Source: Hymenobacter sp.
GTDB lineage: Bacteria; Bacteroidota; Bacteroidia; Cytophagales; Hymenobacteraceae
Length of the DNA stretch: 7,116 nt
NCBI GenBank assembly: GCA_025362615.1
Contig: JANYFQ010000241.1
Coordinates: forward strand, 1-7,116
Direction of reading: 5' to 3'
Part shown: piece after piece, positions 1 through 6,359 of the stretch
Position numbering within the stretch: position 1 is the first letter of the stretch
Layout: every line of letters begins with the position of its first letter
Notes under the pieces: generated by a model
Seen by the model: only the letters and a program-made list of their open reading frames with translations
The model's database searches: none
What the model was told of the DNA's origin: nothing
Position numbers and translations under genes: made by a program

Positions 1-141
1 AAGTCCTAAACCGCGAAGCGGTGGCACCTGTCAAGGGCAGGAGGTGTCACCGCTTCGCGGTTTGGAACTGACCTTCATGCCGTTACTACCAACATATCAC
101 CGCTTCGCGGTTGGCAGGTTTCACCGAGTGCGTAAGTCCTA
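1..141. repeat. Palindromic repeat cluster flanked by 8-bp direct repeats
   Basis: The octamer AAGTCCTA occurs at 1-8 and again at 134-141. Between the copies lie three copies of a palindromic core: one as AACCGCGAAGCGGTG (9-23) and two in the opposite orientation as CACCGCTTCGCGGTT (48-62 and 98-112). The two same-orientation copies are exactly 50 bases apart. The first and last copies form a perfect 15-bp inverted repeat. This could be a small non-autonomous mobile or dispersed repeat with a target-site duplication, but the window starts at base 1, so the left flank cannot be inspected. No coding sequence is seen here. The repeats are directly visible; the mobile-element reading is inference. 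Confidence 0.5.
6..65. repeat. Long near-perfect hairpin
   Basis: Bases 6-29 pair with 42-65 to give a stem of about 24 bp around a 12-base loop. The only irregularities are two G-T (G-U in RNA) pairs, at 24/47 and 7/64. Each arm also contains its own mini-hairpin, CCGC-GAA-GCGG on the left and CCGC-TTC-GCGG on the right. Neither strand carries a T-run after the stem, so it does not look like a standard intrinsic terminator. It may stabilise or end the transcript arriving from the large gene on the minus strand, or be part of a dispersed repeat. Confidence 0.7.
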
Positions 142-211
142 GGTATATAATTTTAAGGGGCCGCGCAATACCATATTTATGCTATGCCCGCCCGGTTGGG
201 GGCCAACGCAA

Positions 212-249
212 GGCCCCCCGCGCCGCGCCAACGCGGGCCACGGGGGGCC
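212..249. other. GC-rich hairpin downstream of the adhesin gene
   Basis: GGCCCCCCG at 212-220 is perfectly complementary to CGGGGGGCC at 241-249. A second stem lies inside (CCGCG 223-227 with CGCGG 232-236, loop CCAA). A smaller hairpin, GTTGG/CCAAC, lies at 195-207. The structure begins about 65 bases beyond the stop codon of the large minus-strand gene, so it could mark its transcript end. On that strand, however, the T-run lies before the stem and only TT follows it, so a standard terminator call is not justified. Confidence 0.4.
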
Positions 250-275
250 AAAAAAAACAGCGGCGGCCAGGGCCG
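250..275 (-). terminator. Weak candidate terminator of the adhesin gene
   Basis: On the minus strand a 5-bp stem (264-268 with 271-275, CGGCC/GGCCG) is followed, after six bases, by a run of eight T (250-257). It begins 38 bases past the stop codon of the large gene. The 2-base loop is too tight for all five pairs to form, and the spacer is longer than usual, so this is only a candidate. The strong hairpin at 212-249 follows immediately and may act with it. Confidence 0.3.
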
Positions 276-312
276 GGCGGCTCCGTTTCAAAGGCACCGA
301 AACCAGCGCCGG

Positions 313-3300
313 CTACTCCACCAGCAGCCGGGCCGTGGCGGCGGCGCAGCGCACGGTGTACACGCCGGGGGCCAGCCCGGCCACGTCCAGCGTAAGCGTT
401 GCCGTTTGGGCCGGCAGCGTCGTTTTCCGCACCACGCGGCCCAGGGCATCGGCCACGGTCACGGGCCGCGCCTGGGCAGCGGCGGGCAGCGCCAGCGTCA
501 CGGCCCCGCAGGTTGGGTTGGGGGCCAGCGTCAGGGGCGTTTCGGGCCGGCCGGCGGCCGTGGCCAGCGGGCCGGCGGCGGCGGGGCCGAAGGCCAGCAC
601 GAAGCGGCCCGCCAACTGGCCCGCCGCGGCGGCCGTGAAGGCGTAAGCCGTGCCCGGCAGCAGCAGGCGGCGGGTGCCGGTGGCGTGGTCCACCAGGTAG
701 GCTGCCAGGCCGGCGGGCAGGTGCGCCACGGCCGGGGCCGCGAGCGTGTAGCTGCCCGCAGCCGGCACGGCCACGGCCAGCGGCAGGGTCAAGCCGGCGG
801 CAAACGCCGCCCGCCCGTCAATGGCCAGCGTCGCGCCCGTCGCGGCGGCGCTGCTCAGGTTCAGCCCGCTGGGGTTGGCCAGCTTGGCCGCGTCGTACTG
901 CGCGTCGATGCCCGCCGTGGCCCCGGCCTCGGCGTACACGTACAGGTTATCGGCCGCGCCGTTGCCGGCCAGCGCGAGCTGCACCAGGGGCCGGGCATCG
1001 GCCGCCCCGCGCCGCACCGCCACTTGCTGGGCGTAGTCGGTCAGGCGGTGGGCGTTGCGGAAGGTGAGCGTACCAGCGGTCTGGCCCGCACTCACCCGCA
1101 CGAAAAAGCCCTGGCCCAGGCCGATGTAGTTGCTGGCGCCGATGCCGTTCACCGCCGTGCGGTAGGACCCGCCGTAGGCGCTGCTGCTCTCGAACACGTA
1201 GAAGCTCGCGTCCAGCCCCGGCCGGTCGGCCGCTACCACCCGGCTCCAGTCAATCGGAGCTGGGTAGGGGTTGCCCACCAGCGCCCAGCCCGCGTCGGCC
1301 TGCGGGCCGCGCGTGAGGGACACGGCGTGGTCGCCGGTGCGCGGCGTGCCCACAAAGTCCACCACTTCGGTGCCGGGCAGGCGCACGGCGTAGCCCGTGC
1401 CGGCGGCAAAGGCCGTGGCGGCCGTGGGCACGGCCCACCCTTTGCTGAAGGCGTCAAGCGCCGCGGCGGGCGAGGTGCCCAGGCGGGTCTCGTCGTAGCC
1501 GAACACGCTGGGAAAGGGCCGCACCGCGCCCGGCGCGGCGCTGCTGTTGTAGGCTTGGTTGAACTCCGGCGCGAAGCTGCCCGTGGCCAGGTCGGCCAGG
1601 GTGTTGCCGCTCACCGGGCTGCTGTAGTGGCGGTAGCCCAGCCCGGCGTTGGCCGTGGTCAAGTACCGCTGCACGGTGGCCGTGCCAACGATGCTGCCGC
1701 CGCTGTTCACCACCAGGGCCGTGCCCGTGGCCGACGACTCCAGGGTCAGGGTTTGGCCGGTGGTGGTCAGGTTGCCGGTCAGCGTGAGCACGCCCACCAC
1801 GGTGGTGGTGCCGCCGAGCGTGGCCCCGGCCGCGCCCACGGTCAGGTCCCGAAAGCGGTTAGGAATGCTGCCGCCCACGGTTTGGTTGCTGCTGCCGCCC
1901 AGGACCACCGCGCCGCCAGTGGGCGCAAAGGTGCCGTTGTTGGCCAGGGTGCCGCGCACGTCGAGTGTGCCGCCGGTTTGGGCCAGGCGGGCCCCGGCGC
2001 TCACGGTCAGGTCGCGCACGGTGGCCGTGCCGCTGCCGATGGCGGGGTAGCGCGGGGCACCGGCCGGCACCACGACATTGGCCATGGCCGTGGGTACCCC
2101 GCCGCTCCAGTTGCCGGGGGCAAACCAGTCGGTGTCGGTCGCTCCGGTCCAGGTCGAGAGGGTTGTCGGGGCGGTGTAGGTGATGCTGAACTGCGGGGCC
2201 GCGGCATTGCCGTTGCCGGCCACGTCGGTGGTCTGGTTGGCCGCCACGTTCACTGTCACGGCGGCGCTGGTGGTGGGCGTTACGCTAAAGGTGTAGACAC
2301 TGCCGCTGCCCGCCAGGGCCGACTTGGCTCCGTTGGTTACCACAATGCTGCCAATGTTCAGGCCCGTCACCACCTCCGAAAAGGTCAGCCGGAACGGAAT
2401 GGGCGTGGCGGCGGTGGTGCTGCCGTTGGCCCCGGCCGTCGAGGTGATGGTCGCCGTCGGAGCCACTGTGTCCACGGTGAACGTCCGGTTGCTGGAGTAG
2501 GCGCTCAGGGCCTCGCCGCTGCTTTGGGCCGTGGCTTGCAGCGAGTGGTTGCCCTGGGCAAGGGCCGTGGGCTGGGCCAGGCTCCAGGTGCCGCCGGCCG
2601 TGGCTACGGTGGTGCCGGTGAAGCTGCCGCCGTCCACCAGCACGGTCACGGTGCTGCCCGCCGGCGCGGTGCCGGTGTAGGCGGGCGTGGCGGTGGCGAT
2701 GCGGCTGCTCTGGGCCGGGTAGGCCACCACTGGGGTGGCCGTCACCGGCTGGGTGTAGGTGATGCTGAACTGCGGGGCCGCCGGGTTGCCGTTGGTGGCC
2801 ACGTCCACGGCTGCGTTGGCGGGCACGTCCACCGTTTTGGTGCCGTTGCCCAAAAGCGTCAGGTTGAAAGTATAGACGGTGGCCGAAACCGCCGTGAAGC
2901 CCGAGAGGGTAGCGCCCCCTACCGTCACGTCGCTGGCCGCAAAGCCCGTCACGGCCTCCGAAAACGTGACTGTGCAGCTCAGGAACGAGCTGCTCGTGCT
3001 GCCCCCGTTGGTGTTGCCGGCCGCGGCGATGGTGGCCGTGGGCAGCACCGTGTCCACGGTGAAGGTGTTGGTGTTAGAGCTGGGGCTCACCGAAGACCCG
3101 CTGCTCTGGGCCGTGGCCCGCACCGTGTGGGGGCCTTCGGTGAGGGGGCTGGGCTGGGTTTTGGTCCAGCTGCCGGGGTAAGGGGCCGAAGTGGTGCCGA
3201 TGCTGTTGCCGTCCACGTACACGTTCACGGTGCTGTAGGCGAGGGCCGTGCCGGAGTAGGTGGGAGTGGCGGTGGTGACATAGCCGTTGTCGGCCGGGGC

Positions 3301-4302
3301 ATTTACCGCCGGGGCCGGCGTACTGGGCTGGGCGTAGTTGACGGTGTACGTAGCCGAGGCCGTGTTGCCGTTGCCCACCCCGTCCGTCACCACGTTAGCG
3401 GGCACGGTCACCGTCACCGGCCCGTTGGCCGTGGGGGTCACGTTGAAATAAAAAGAAGTCGCCGTGCCGCCGCTAAAAACTGATACCGTCCCGTTGGTCA
3501 CGACCAACTCAGATTCCAGGAACCCGGCCACGCTTTCCGAGAAAAAAACCGAGAACTGAATCGGGGTGCTGCTCGTGAAGGCACCGCTGCTCCCCACCGA
3601 CGAGGCGACCGTGACCGTAGGGCCTTCCGAGTCCACCCAAAAATACGTGCTGTTGCTGGTCGCGCTCACCGGCTGGCTCCCAGCCTGGCTCGTGGCCTGC
3701 ACCCTGTGGCTGCCCTGGCCCAGGGCCACGGCCGACACCACGCTCCAGACGCCGTTCGCCGCAGCCGTGGTGGTGCCCACGAGGCCGCCGTCCACGTACA
3801 CCCGCACCGTGCTGCCGCCCACGGTCACGTACCCGTCGAAGCTGGGCGTGGTGGTGGTAAAGGTCTGGTTAAAAAACGGGGTGGTGATGACCGGCACATC
3901 GGTCAGGGTGGCGAACGACTGCACCGGACCGTAGTAGTTGCTGATGGCGCCGAAAACATACTGCCGTGTCCCGTAGGCCCGCACATAGTAGGTGGTGCCG
4001 GGCGTGAGGCCGCCCACGGTTTTGCTAAACGCGCCGTTGCTGGTCCCGTTGGCATCCTGGATTACCCCGCTGCCCCCGATGGTGGGGGAAGTGTTGGTGG
4101 CGCTGTACACCACGCCCCGGCCGATGCTGGTATAAAGGCTGGTGCCCTTATTCACACTGCCTCCCATATCGGCGCTGTTTAGAGTCACGTTGCTGGGGGC
4201 ATCGGTGGTGGCGGTTTGCGCCTGGGCGCTGCCGGCCGCCAGCAGCAGGGTCAGCAGCAGCCCCAGGGGCCGGCGCAGCAGCGAAGAGAAAAGGTTTTTC
4301 AT
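313..4302 (-). CDS. Secreted multi-domain Ig-like adhesin with type IX sorting domain
   Basis: This is a 1329-residue protein probably exported by Sec and then carried across the outer membrane by the type IX secretion system. Residues 1-28 form a signal peptide: K/R residues near the start, a leucine-rich core, and an AQA|Q cleavage site. Residues about 30-132 resemble a fibronectin type III fold. Residues about 133-714 are three tandem copies of a roughly 194-residue unit, each pairing two Ig-like domains (Big_13-like, then Big_12-like with an F-S-E-x-V-T/A-G-F/L signature). From W718 comes a domain with the WTGA..TDWF..GNWSGGVP signature common in Bacteroidota surface proteins, then beta-helix-like sequence. 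Residues about 885-1075 hold the GYRHYSSPVSG, GNPYPAPIDW (1010-1019) and GLGQGFFVR module. Residues 1254-1329 are a type A sorting domain with LAPNP and GVYTVR. ATG at 4302 is chosen because it precedes the signal peptide; no Shine-Dalgarno is visible. No enzyme motif was seen, so adhesion or matrix function is inferred from architecture. Confidence 0.93.
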   Translation of the reverse strand: MKNLFSSLLRRPLGLLLTLLLAAGSAQAQTATTDAPSNVTLNSADMGGSVNKGTSLYTSIGRGVVYSATNTSPTIGGSGVIQDANGTSNGAFSKTVGGLTPGTTYYVRAYGTRQYVFGAISNYYGPVQSFATLTDVPVITTPFFNQTFTTTTPSFDGYVTVGGSTVRVYVDGGLVGTTTAAANGVWSVVSAVALGQGSHRVQATSQAGSQPVSATSNSTYFWVDSEGPTVTVASSVGSSGAFTSSTPIQFSVFFSESVAGFLESELVVTNGTVSVFSGGTATSFYFNVTPTANGPVTVTVPANVVTDGVGNGNTASATYTVNYAQPSTPAPAVNAPADNGYVTTATPTYSGTALAYSTVNVYVDGNSIGTTSAPYPGSWTKTQPSPLTEGPHTVRATAQSSGSSVSPSSNTNTFTVDTVLPTATIAAAGNTNGGSTSSSFLSCTVTFSEAVTGFAASDVTVGGATLSGFTAVSATVYTFNLTLLGNGTKTVDVPANAAVDVATNGNPAAPQFSITYTQPVTATPVVAYPAQSSRIATATPAYTGTAPAGSTVTVLVDGGSFTGTTVATAGGTWSLAQPTALAQGNHSLQATAQSSGEALSAYSSNRTFTVDTVAPTATITSTAGANGSTTAATPIPFRLTFSEVVTGLNIGSIVVTNGAKSALAGSGSVYTFSVTPTTSAAVTVNVAANQTTDVAGNGNAAAPQFSITYTAPTTLSTWTGATDTDWFAPGNWSGGVPTAMANVVVPAGAPRYPAIGSGTATVRDLTVSAGARLAQTGGTLDVRGTLANNGTFAPTGGAVVLGGSSNQTVGGSIPNRFRDLTVGAAGATLGGTTTVVGVLTLTGNLTTTGQTLTLESSATGTALVVNSGGSIVGTATVQRYLTTANAGLGYRHYSSPVSGNTLADLATGSFAPEFNQAYNSSAAPGAVRPFPSVFGYDETRLGTSPAAALDAFSKGWAVPTAATAFAAGTGYAVRLPGTEVVDFVGTPRTGDHAVSLTRGPQADAGWALVGNPYPAPIDWSRVVAADRPGLDASFYVFESSSAYGGSYRTAVNGIGASNYIGLGQGFFVRVSAGQTAGTLTFRNAHRLTDYAQQVAVRRGAADARPLVQLALAGNGAADNLYVYAEAGATAGIDAQYDAAKLANPSGLNLSSAAATGATLAIDGRAAFAAGLTLPLAVAVPAAGSYTLAAPAVAHLPAGLAAYLVDHATGTRRLLLPGTAYAFTAAAAGQLAGRFVLAFGPAAAGPLATAAGRPETPLTLAPNPTCGAVTLALPAAAQARPVTVADALGRVVRKTTLPAQTATLTLDVAGLAPGVYTVRCAAATARLLVE
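2160..3905 (-). repeat. Three tandem two-domain Ig-like units inside the adhesin
   Basis: The conserved aspartate of the F-x-V-D motif (FWVD, FTVD, FTVD) falls at residues 224, 417 and 611, giving a period of 193 and 194 residues. Unit boundaries are approximate: residues 133-326, 327-520 and 521-714. Units 2 and 3 are closest. A 30-base stretch encoding PQFSITYT is identical at 2173-2202 and 2752-2781, a DNA offset of 579. Unit 1 has diverged more (FWVDSEGP in place of FTVDTVxP). The pattern points to internal duplication within the gene. Confidence 0.85.
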
Positions 4303-4462
4303 AAAAGTTGCTGAGTTAGTCGGTGAGGTACTGGGGCCTGCTCCCGGACCAGGGCAGCAAGCCGTAACTAATGAATGGAGAACGAACGGTAAGGACCGGT
4401 CGGGATTTCGTGAGCAGTGGGGCGGAACAGTAGCGCGGGGCTGCCCGGCCCGCTGCGGCCCT

Positions 4463-4993
4463 TCAGTGCCCGAAGATGTTGGCTTGCTGCATCTCGATGC
4501 CGTAGCGCTGCTGCGCGGGGCCGATGCGGGCCAGCAGCTCGGGCGGCGGCGGGCCCAGGGGGCGGGGCGGCAGCTCGGCCCGGGCAGCGGGCACGCCCAG
4601 GGCGACGAACATCTCCTCCAGCCCGGCCGGAAACAGCTGAATCAGGTAGCGGCAGGTGTCGCCCAGGATGCGGAACTGGTGGGGCTGCTGCCGGGGCAGG
4701 TAGATGTAGTCGCCGGCCCGCAGCTGGCAGGAGACGCCCGCGACGGTGAACTCCAGCTCCCCGTCGAGGATAAACATGGCCTCGTCTTCGCGGGTGTGGA
4801 GGTGGCAGGGCGGCTCCAGCCCCCGGCGCATCACCGTTTCAACGAGGGCAAACTGCCCGCCGGTGTCGGCGCCGGTGGCCAGCAGCTTGAGCAGGGCGCC
4901 CATGTACCAGTAGGTGCGCGGGCCAGCCGGGCCTACCACGTAGGGCGGCAGCAGGGGCGGCAGGGGGGAGGTAGTCATGGGGGAGGCAGTCAT
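4463..4993 (-). CDS. Cupin-domain protein, quercetin dioxygenase-like
   Basis: This is a cytoplasmic 176-residue single cupin. The first metal motif is HLHTREDE (H64, H66, E71) followed by glycine 78 at the expected spacing. The second has G94, P100 and H105, but the usual Asn four residues after the histidine is Ile. The ATGADTGGQFALVE and PAGLEEMF segments match cupins often annotated as quercetin 2,3-dioxygenase-like. Four likely ligands are present, so a metal-dependent oxygenase or isomerase is plausible, but the substrate cannot be read from sequence. Two ATGs are possible, at 4993 and 4978 (residue 6), in duplicated sequence encoding MTASP-MTTSP. The promoter-like TACTTTTG at 4998-5005 lies so close that translation would be nearly leaderless from the first ATG, or have a leader of about 15 bases from the second. 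A Crp/Fnr regulator gene ends 57 bases upstream. Confidence 0.88.
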   Translation of the reverse strand: MTASPMTTSPLPPLLPPYVVGPAGPRTYWYMGALLKLLATGADTGGQFALVETVMRRGLEPPCHLHTREDEAMFILDGELEFTVAGVSCQLRAGDYIYLPRQQPHQFRILGDTCRYLIQLFPAGLEEMFVALGVPAARAELPPRPLGPPPPELLARIGPAQQRYGIEMQQANIFGH

Positions 4994-4995
4994 GG
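4966..4995 (-). repeat. 15-bp tandem duplication carrying the cupin start codon
   Basis: GGGAGGTAGTCATGG (4966-4980) is followed directly by GGGAGGCAGTCATGG (4981-4995), one mismatch in fifteen bases. Each copy contains an ATG on the minus strand, both in frame, so the protein begins MTASPMTTSP. The duplication adds exactly five codons and gives the gene two equivalent start sites. Confidence 0.8.
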
Positions 4996-5034
4996 GTCAA
5001 AAGTAGCGGGGCCCCCGGCCCAGGCTACTTGACC
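4995..5034 (-). promoter_or_regulatory. Imperfect inverted repeat overlapping the cupin promoter
   Basis: GGTCAAAAGTAGC (4995-5007) pairs with GCTACTTGACC (5024-5034) apart from a two-base bulge. GGGCC (5009-5013) pairs with GGCCC (5017-5021) inside. On the minus strand the structure starts 16 bases after the Crp/Fnr stop codon and ends two bases before the cupin ATG. The right arm contains the -7-like box TACTTTTG. It could be an operator, a terminator-like hairpin for the upstream gene, or both. No T-run follows the stem apart from the TTTT inside the arm. The repeat is directly visible; its function is inference. Confidence 0.45.
4998..5005 (-). promoter_or_regulatory. Bacteroidota -7 box for the cupin gene
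   Basis: On the minus strand the sequence reads TACTTTTG, a full match to the Bacteroidota -7 consensus TAnnTTTG. No TTG lies about 19-21 bases upstream, where the -33 element is expected. The promoter would therefore be weak or need an activator, which fits a regulator gene next door but does not prove control by it. Predicted transcription would begin close to the first ATG at 4993. Confidence 0.4.
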
Positions 5035-5050
5035 TATGTTAAGAACGGAT

Positions 5051-5668
5051 TTACAGGCTAATATTCTTCCGGATGCGGCTCAGCGACTCGGGCTGAATGC
5101 CCATCCAGGAAGCAATGATTTTCAGGGGCACGCGCTGAAACAGCTGCGGGTTTTGGTGCATCAAGTCCAGGTAGCGCTGCTCGGCGGTTTTGCTCGTGCG
5201 CTCGGCCATCAGCTGCAGGGCCACGTTGAAGCTGCGGTTGCGCACGTAGTGAAACAGGTGGGTGAAGCAGGGCACCTGGGCAAACAGGTAGTCGTACCCC
5301 GCCTTGTCGACGACGAGCCCGACCGTGTCTTCCAGGCACTGCACCGAATAGACCGAGGGCACCAGCGTCGACAGGCTGTGCATATCGCCCGAGAAGTAGT
5401 CGTCGAAGGCCAGGCGGGTGGTTTGCTCCACGCCGTTTGCATCGGTAGTGTAGTCGCGCGTCACCCCCCGCACGATGTAAATAGAGCAGGGGCAAACCTC
5501 ACCGGCCCGGAAGAGGTGCTCATTTTTGGCGAAATGCCGCTCCACGAATACGTTCCGAATCATCACCTCCTCTTCCGCCGCTACGGCCACCTTGTCGCGG
5601 AAGCTGCTGAGGAGCTGGTCCAGGGGCGTGGCACCACCGGGGGAAGGGTAATGAATGGGAATGGCCAT
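5051..5668 (-). CDS. Crp/Fnr family transcriptional regulator
   Basis: This 205-residue cytoplasmic regulator has an N-terminal cyclic-nucleotide-binding-type beta-barrel (residues about 40-135, with FAKNEHLFRAGEVC and IYIVRGVTRDY strands). A dimer helix follows (about 140-165), then a short winged-helix end with the typical Bacteroidota signature QRYLDLM and a helix-turn-helix at 180-200 (VPLKIIASWMG, PESLSRIRKN). The length is normal for this group. The barrel lacks the classical cAMP-contacting RxS segment and no iron-sulfur cysteine cluster is evident, so the ligand is unknown. ATG at 5668 is the only good start; no Shine-Dalgarno is visible. The gene lies between two cupin genes in the same direction and is the obvious candidate regulator of one or both. 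Confidence 0.92.
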   Translation of the reverse strand: MAIPIHYPSPGGATPLDQLLSSFRDKVAVAAEEEVMIRNVFVERHFAKNEHLFRAGEVCPCSIYIVRGVTRDYTTDANGVEQTTRLAFDDYFSGDMHSLSTLVPSVYSVQCLEDTVGLVVDKAGYDYLFAQVPCFTHLFHYVRNRSFNVALQLMAERTSKTAEQRYLDLMHQNPQLFQRVPLKIIASWMGIQPESLSRIRKNISL

Positions 5669-5689
5669 CAGAAAATCCGGGCGTTAGAT

Positions 5690-5697
5690 GAAAACTA
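5690..5697 (-). promoter_or_regulatory. Weak -7-like box upstream of the Crp/Fnr gene
   Basis: TAGTTTTC on the minus strand differs from TAnnTTTG only in the last base and lies 21 bases before the ATG at 5668. No TTG is found at the usual -33 distance. It is recorded because no better promoter candidate appears between the upstream relic and this gene. Confidence 0.22.
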
Positions 5698-5753
5698 AAA
5701 GACCGTCTGGCGGCATCTGCGCGCGGCCTGACCTTTATGATAAACCAGCGACC

Positions 5754-5825
5754 TTAACTGTGTTTAGTCAGCATCTTCATTTCGGGGCGGCCAATCACGC
5801 CACCATCCTTCATGGTAGCCTGCGC
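5754..5825 (-). pseudogene. Relic of a paralogue of the 93-residue barrel protein (C-terminal end only)
   Basis: On the minus strand, directly after the TAG stop of the upstream cupin and in the same frame, the sequence reads AQATMKDGGVIGRPEMKMLTKHS and then TAA (5754-5756). It matches the last 22 residues of the small protein encoded at 6360-6641, with 16 of 22 identical and the stop at the same place. A 24-base DNA block is identical (5769-5792 and 6375-6398). The differences elsewhere look like those between diverged functional paralogues. The remaining roughly 70 codons are absent, since complete cupin sequence occupies the space upstream. A 19-residue reading frame from the ATG at 5811-5813 is possible but has no visible ribosome site. 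Loss of a duplicate by deletion is the simplest reading. Confidence 0.65.
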
Positions 5826-6257
5826 CTAGGCCGCCACCACCAGCCCGTGCCGGGCCATGATTGCCTGGGCCTGCGCCGGGTCGGGCGGGCCGCCGCCGGC
5901 CAGCAAAGCCGCCATCTCGCGGAAGTAGGCCGGGCCGATGCTGGCCGGCGTGAGGGTGGTGAGCACCCGTGCCACGGCGGGGCCAGGGTTGTGGTAGTAA
6001 TGCACCGTGCCCCGCGGAATGAACAGGCTTTCGCCCGGCCCCACCGTCACGGCCTCGCCGGCCACGAGGCCGTGCAGCGTCCCGCTGAGGCCGTACAGCA
6101 CCTCATCGACGTGGGCGTGGTAGTGGGGCGCGGGCATTTTGGCCTGGGGCGGGCACACAAACTCAAACAGGCACAGCCGTTGGTCGGTGTCGTCGCCGTC
6201 GAGCAGAAAATGCAGCTCCAGCGGGCCAATGCGGATGGTTTCCTTGCAGGCAGACAT
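5826..6257 (-). CDS. Small single-domain cupin protein
   Basis: This is a 143-residue cytoplasmic cupin with both classical motifs complete. Motif 1 is HYHAHVDE with H45, H47 and E52, followed by G59 after the standard six residues. Motif 2 runs G75 to P81-R-G83-T-V-H86 and N90, with the exact G-x5-P-x-G-x2-H-x3-N spacing. A four-ligand (three His, one Glu) metal site is therefore expected. The C-terminal helical tail (AYFREMAALLAGG, IMARHGLV) is common in small cupins of this type. Function could be sensing, isomerisation or oxygenation; the substrate is unknown. ATG at 6257 precedes the fold without extra sequence; no Shine-Dalgarno is seen. The terminator of the upstream gene lies at 6297-6324, so this gene probably has its own promoter in the T-rich (minus-strand) 6258-6296, though no clear box was found. 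Confidence 0.88.
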   Translation of the reverse strand: MSACKETIRIGPLELHFLLDGDDTDQRLCLFEFVCPPQAKMPAPHYHAHVDEVLYGLSGTLHGLVAGEAVTVGPGESLFIPRGTVHYYHNPGPAVARVLTTLTPASIGPAYFREMAALLAGGGPPDPAQAQAIMARHGLVVAA

Positions 6258-6296
6258 CAGGTGAAAGTTTAGCAGAAAAAGATGAGAAAAGAACGC

Positions 6297-6324
6297 AAAA
6301 AGGGCCGCCCGCCCGGACGGCCCT
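6297..6324 (-). terminator. Intrinsic terminator after the 93-residue protein gene
   Basis: On the minus strand a perfect 7-bp GC-rich stem (AGGGCCG/CGGCCCT, 6318-6324 with 6301-6307) encloses a 10-base loop. A run of T (6297-6300, plus the T closing the stem) follows at once. It lies 35 bases after the stop codon at 6360. A second short inverted repeat (GGGGC 6333-6337 with GCCCC 6347-6351) sits just before it. This is the best terminator in the window and separates this gene from the cupin downstream. Confidence 0.85.
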
Positions 6325-6359
6325 CGGTTGGCGGGGCCAGCGGCCAGCCCCCTGAATGC

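Noticed and set aside
47..112. Two direct repeats 50 bases apart, considered as a minimal CRISPR array
   Set aside because: There are only two direct copies plus one inverted copy. The repeat core is a short palindrome of about 16 bases, and no cas gene is nearby.
184..3483. Very long plus-strand open frame of about 1099 codons opposite the adhesin gene, with a TATAAT-like AT-rich patch (145-154) upstream
   Set aside because: Its product is almost only G, R, A, H, V and Q with no recognisable fold or motif. The minus-strand frame has a signal peptide, Ig-like repeats and a sorting domain. The open frame is a by-product of GC-rich codon use.
4303..4462. Promoter search before the adhesin gene (TAGTTACG on the minus strand near the middle of the gap)
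   Set aside because: It matches only four of the six fixed positions of TAnnTTTG and has no TTG at the right distance, so no promoter is called. The gap shows no other supported feature.
4142..6272. Plus-strand open frames opposite the cupin and Crp/Fnr genes (such as 4142-5032, 5036-5698 and 5688-6272)
   Set aside because: They are shadows of clear minus-strand genes with intact motifs. Their translations have no family features.
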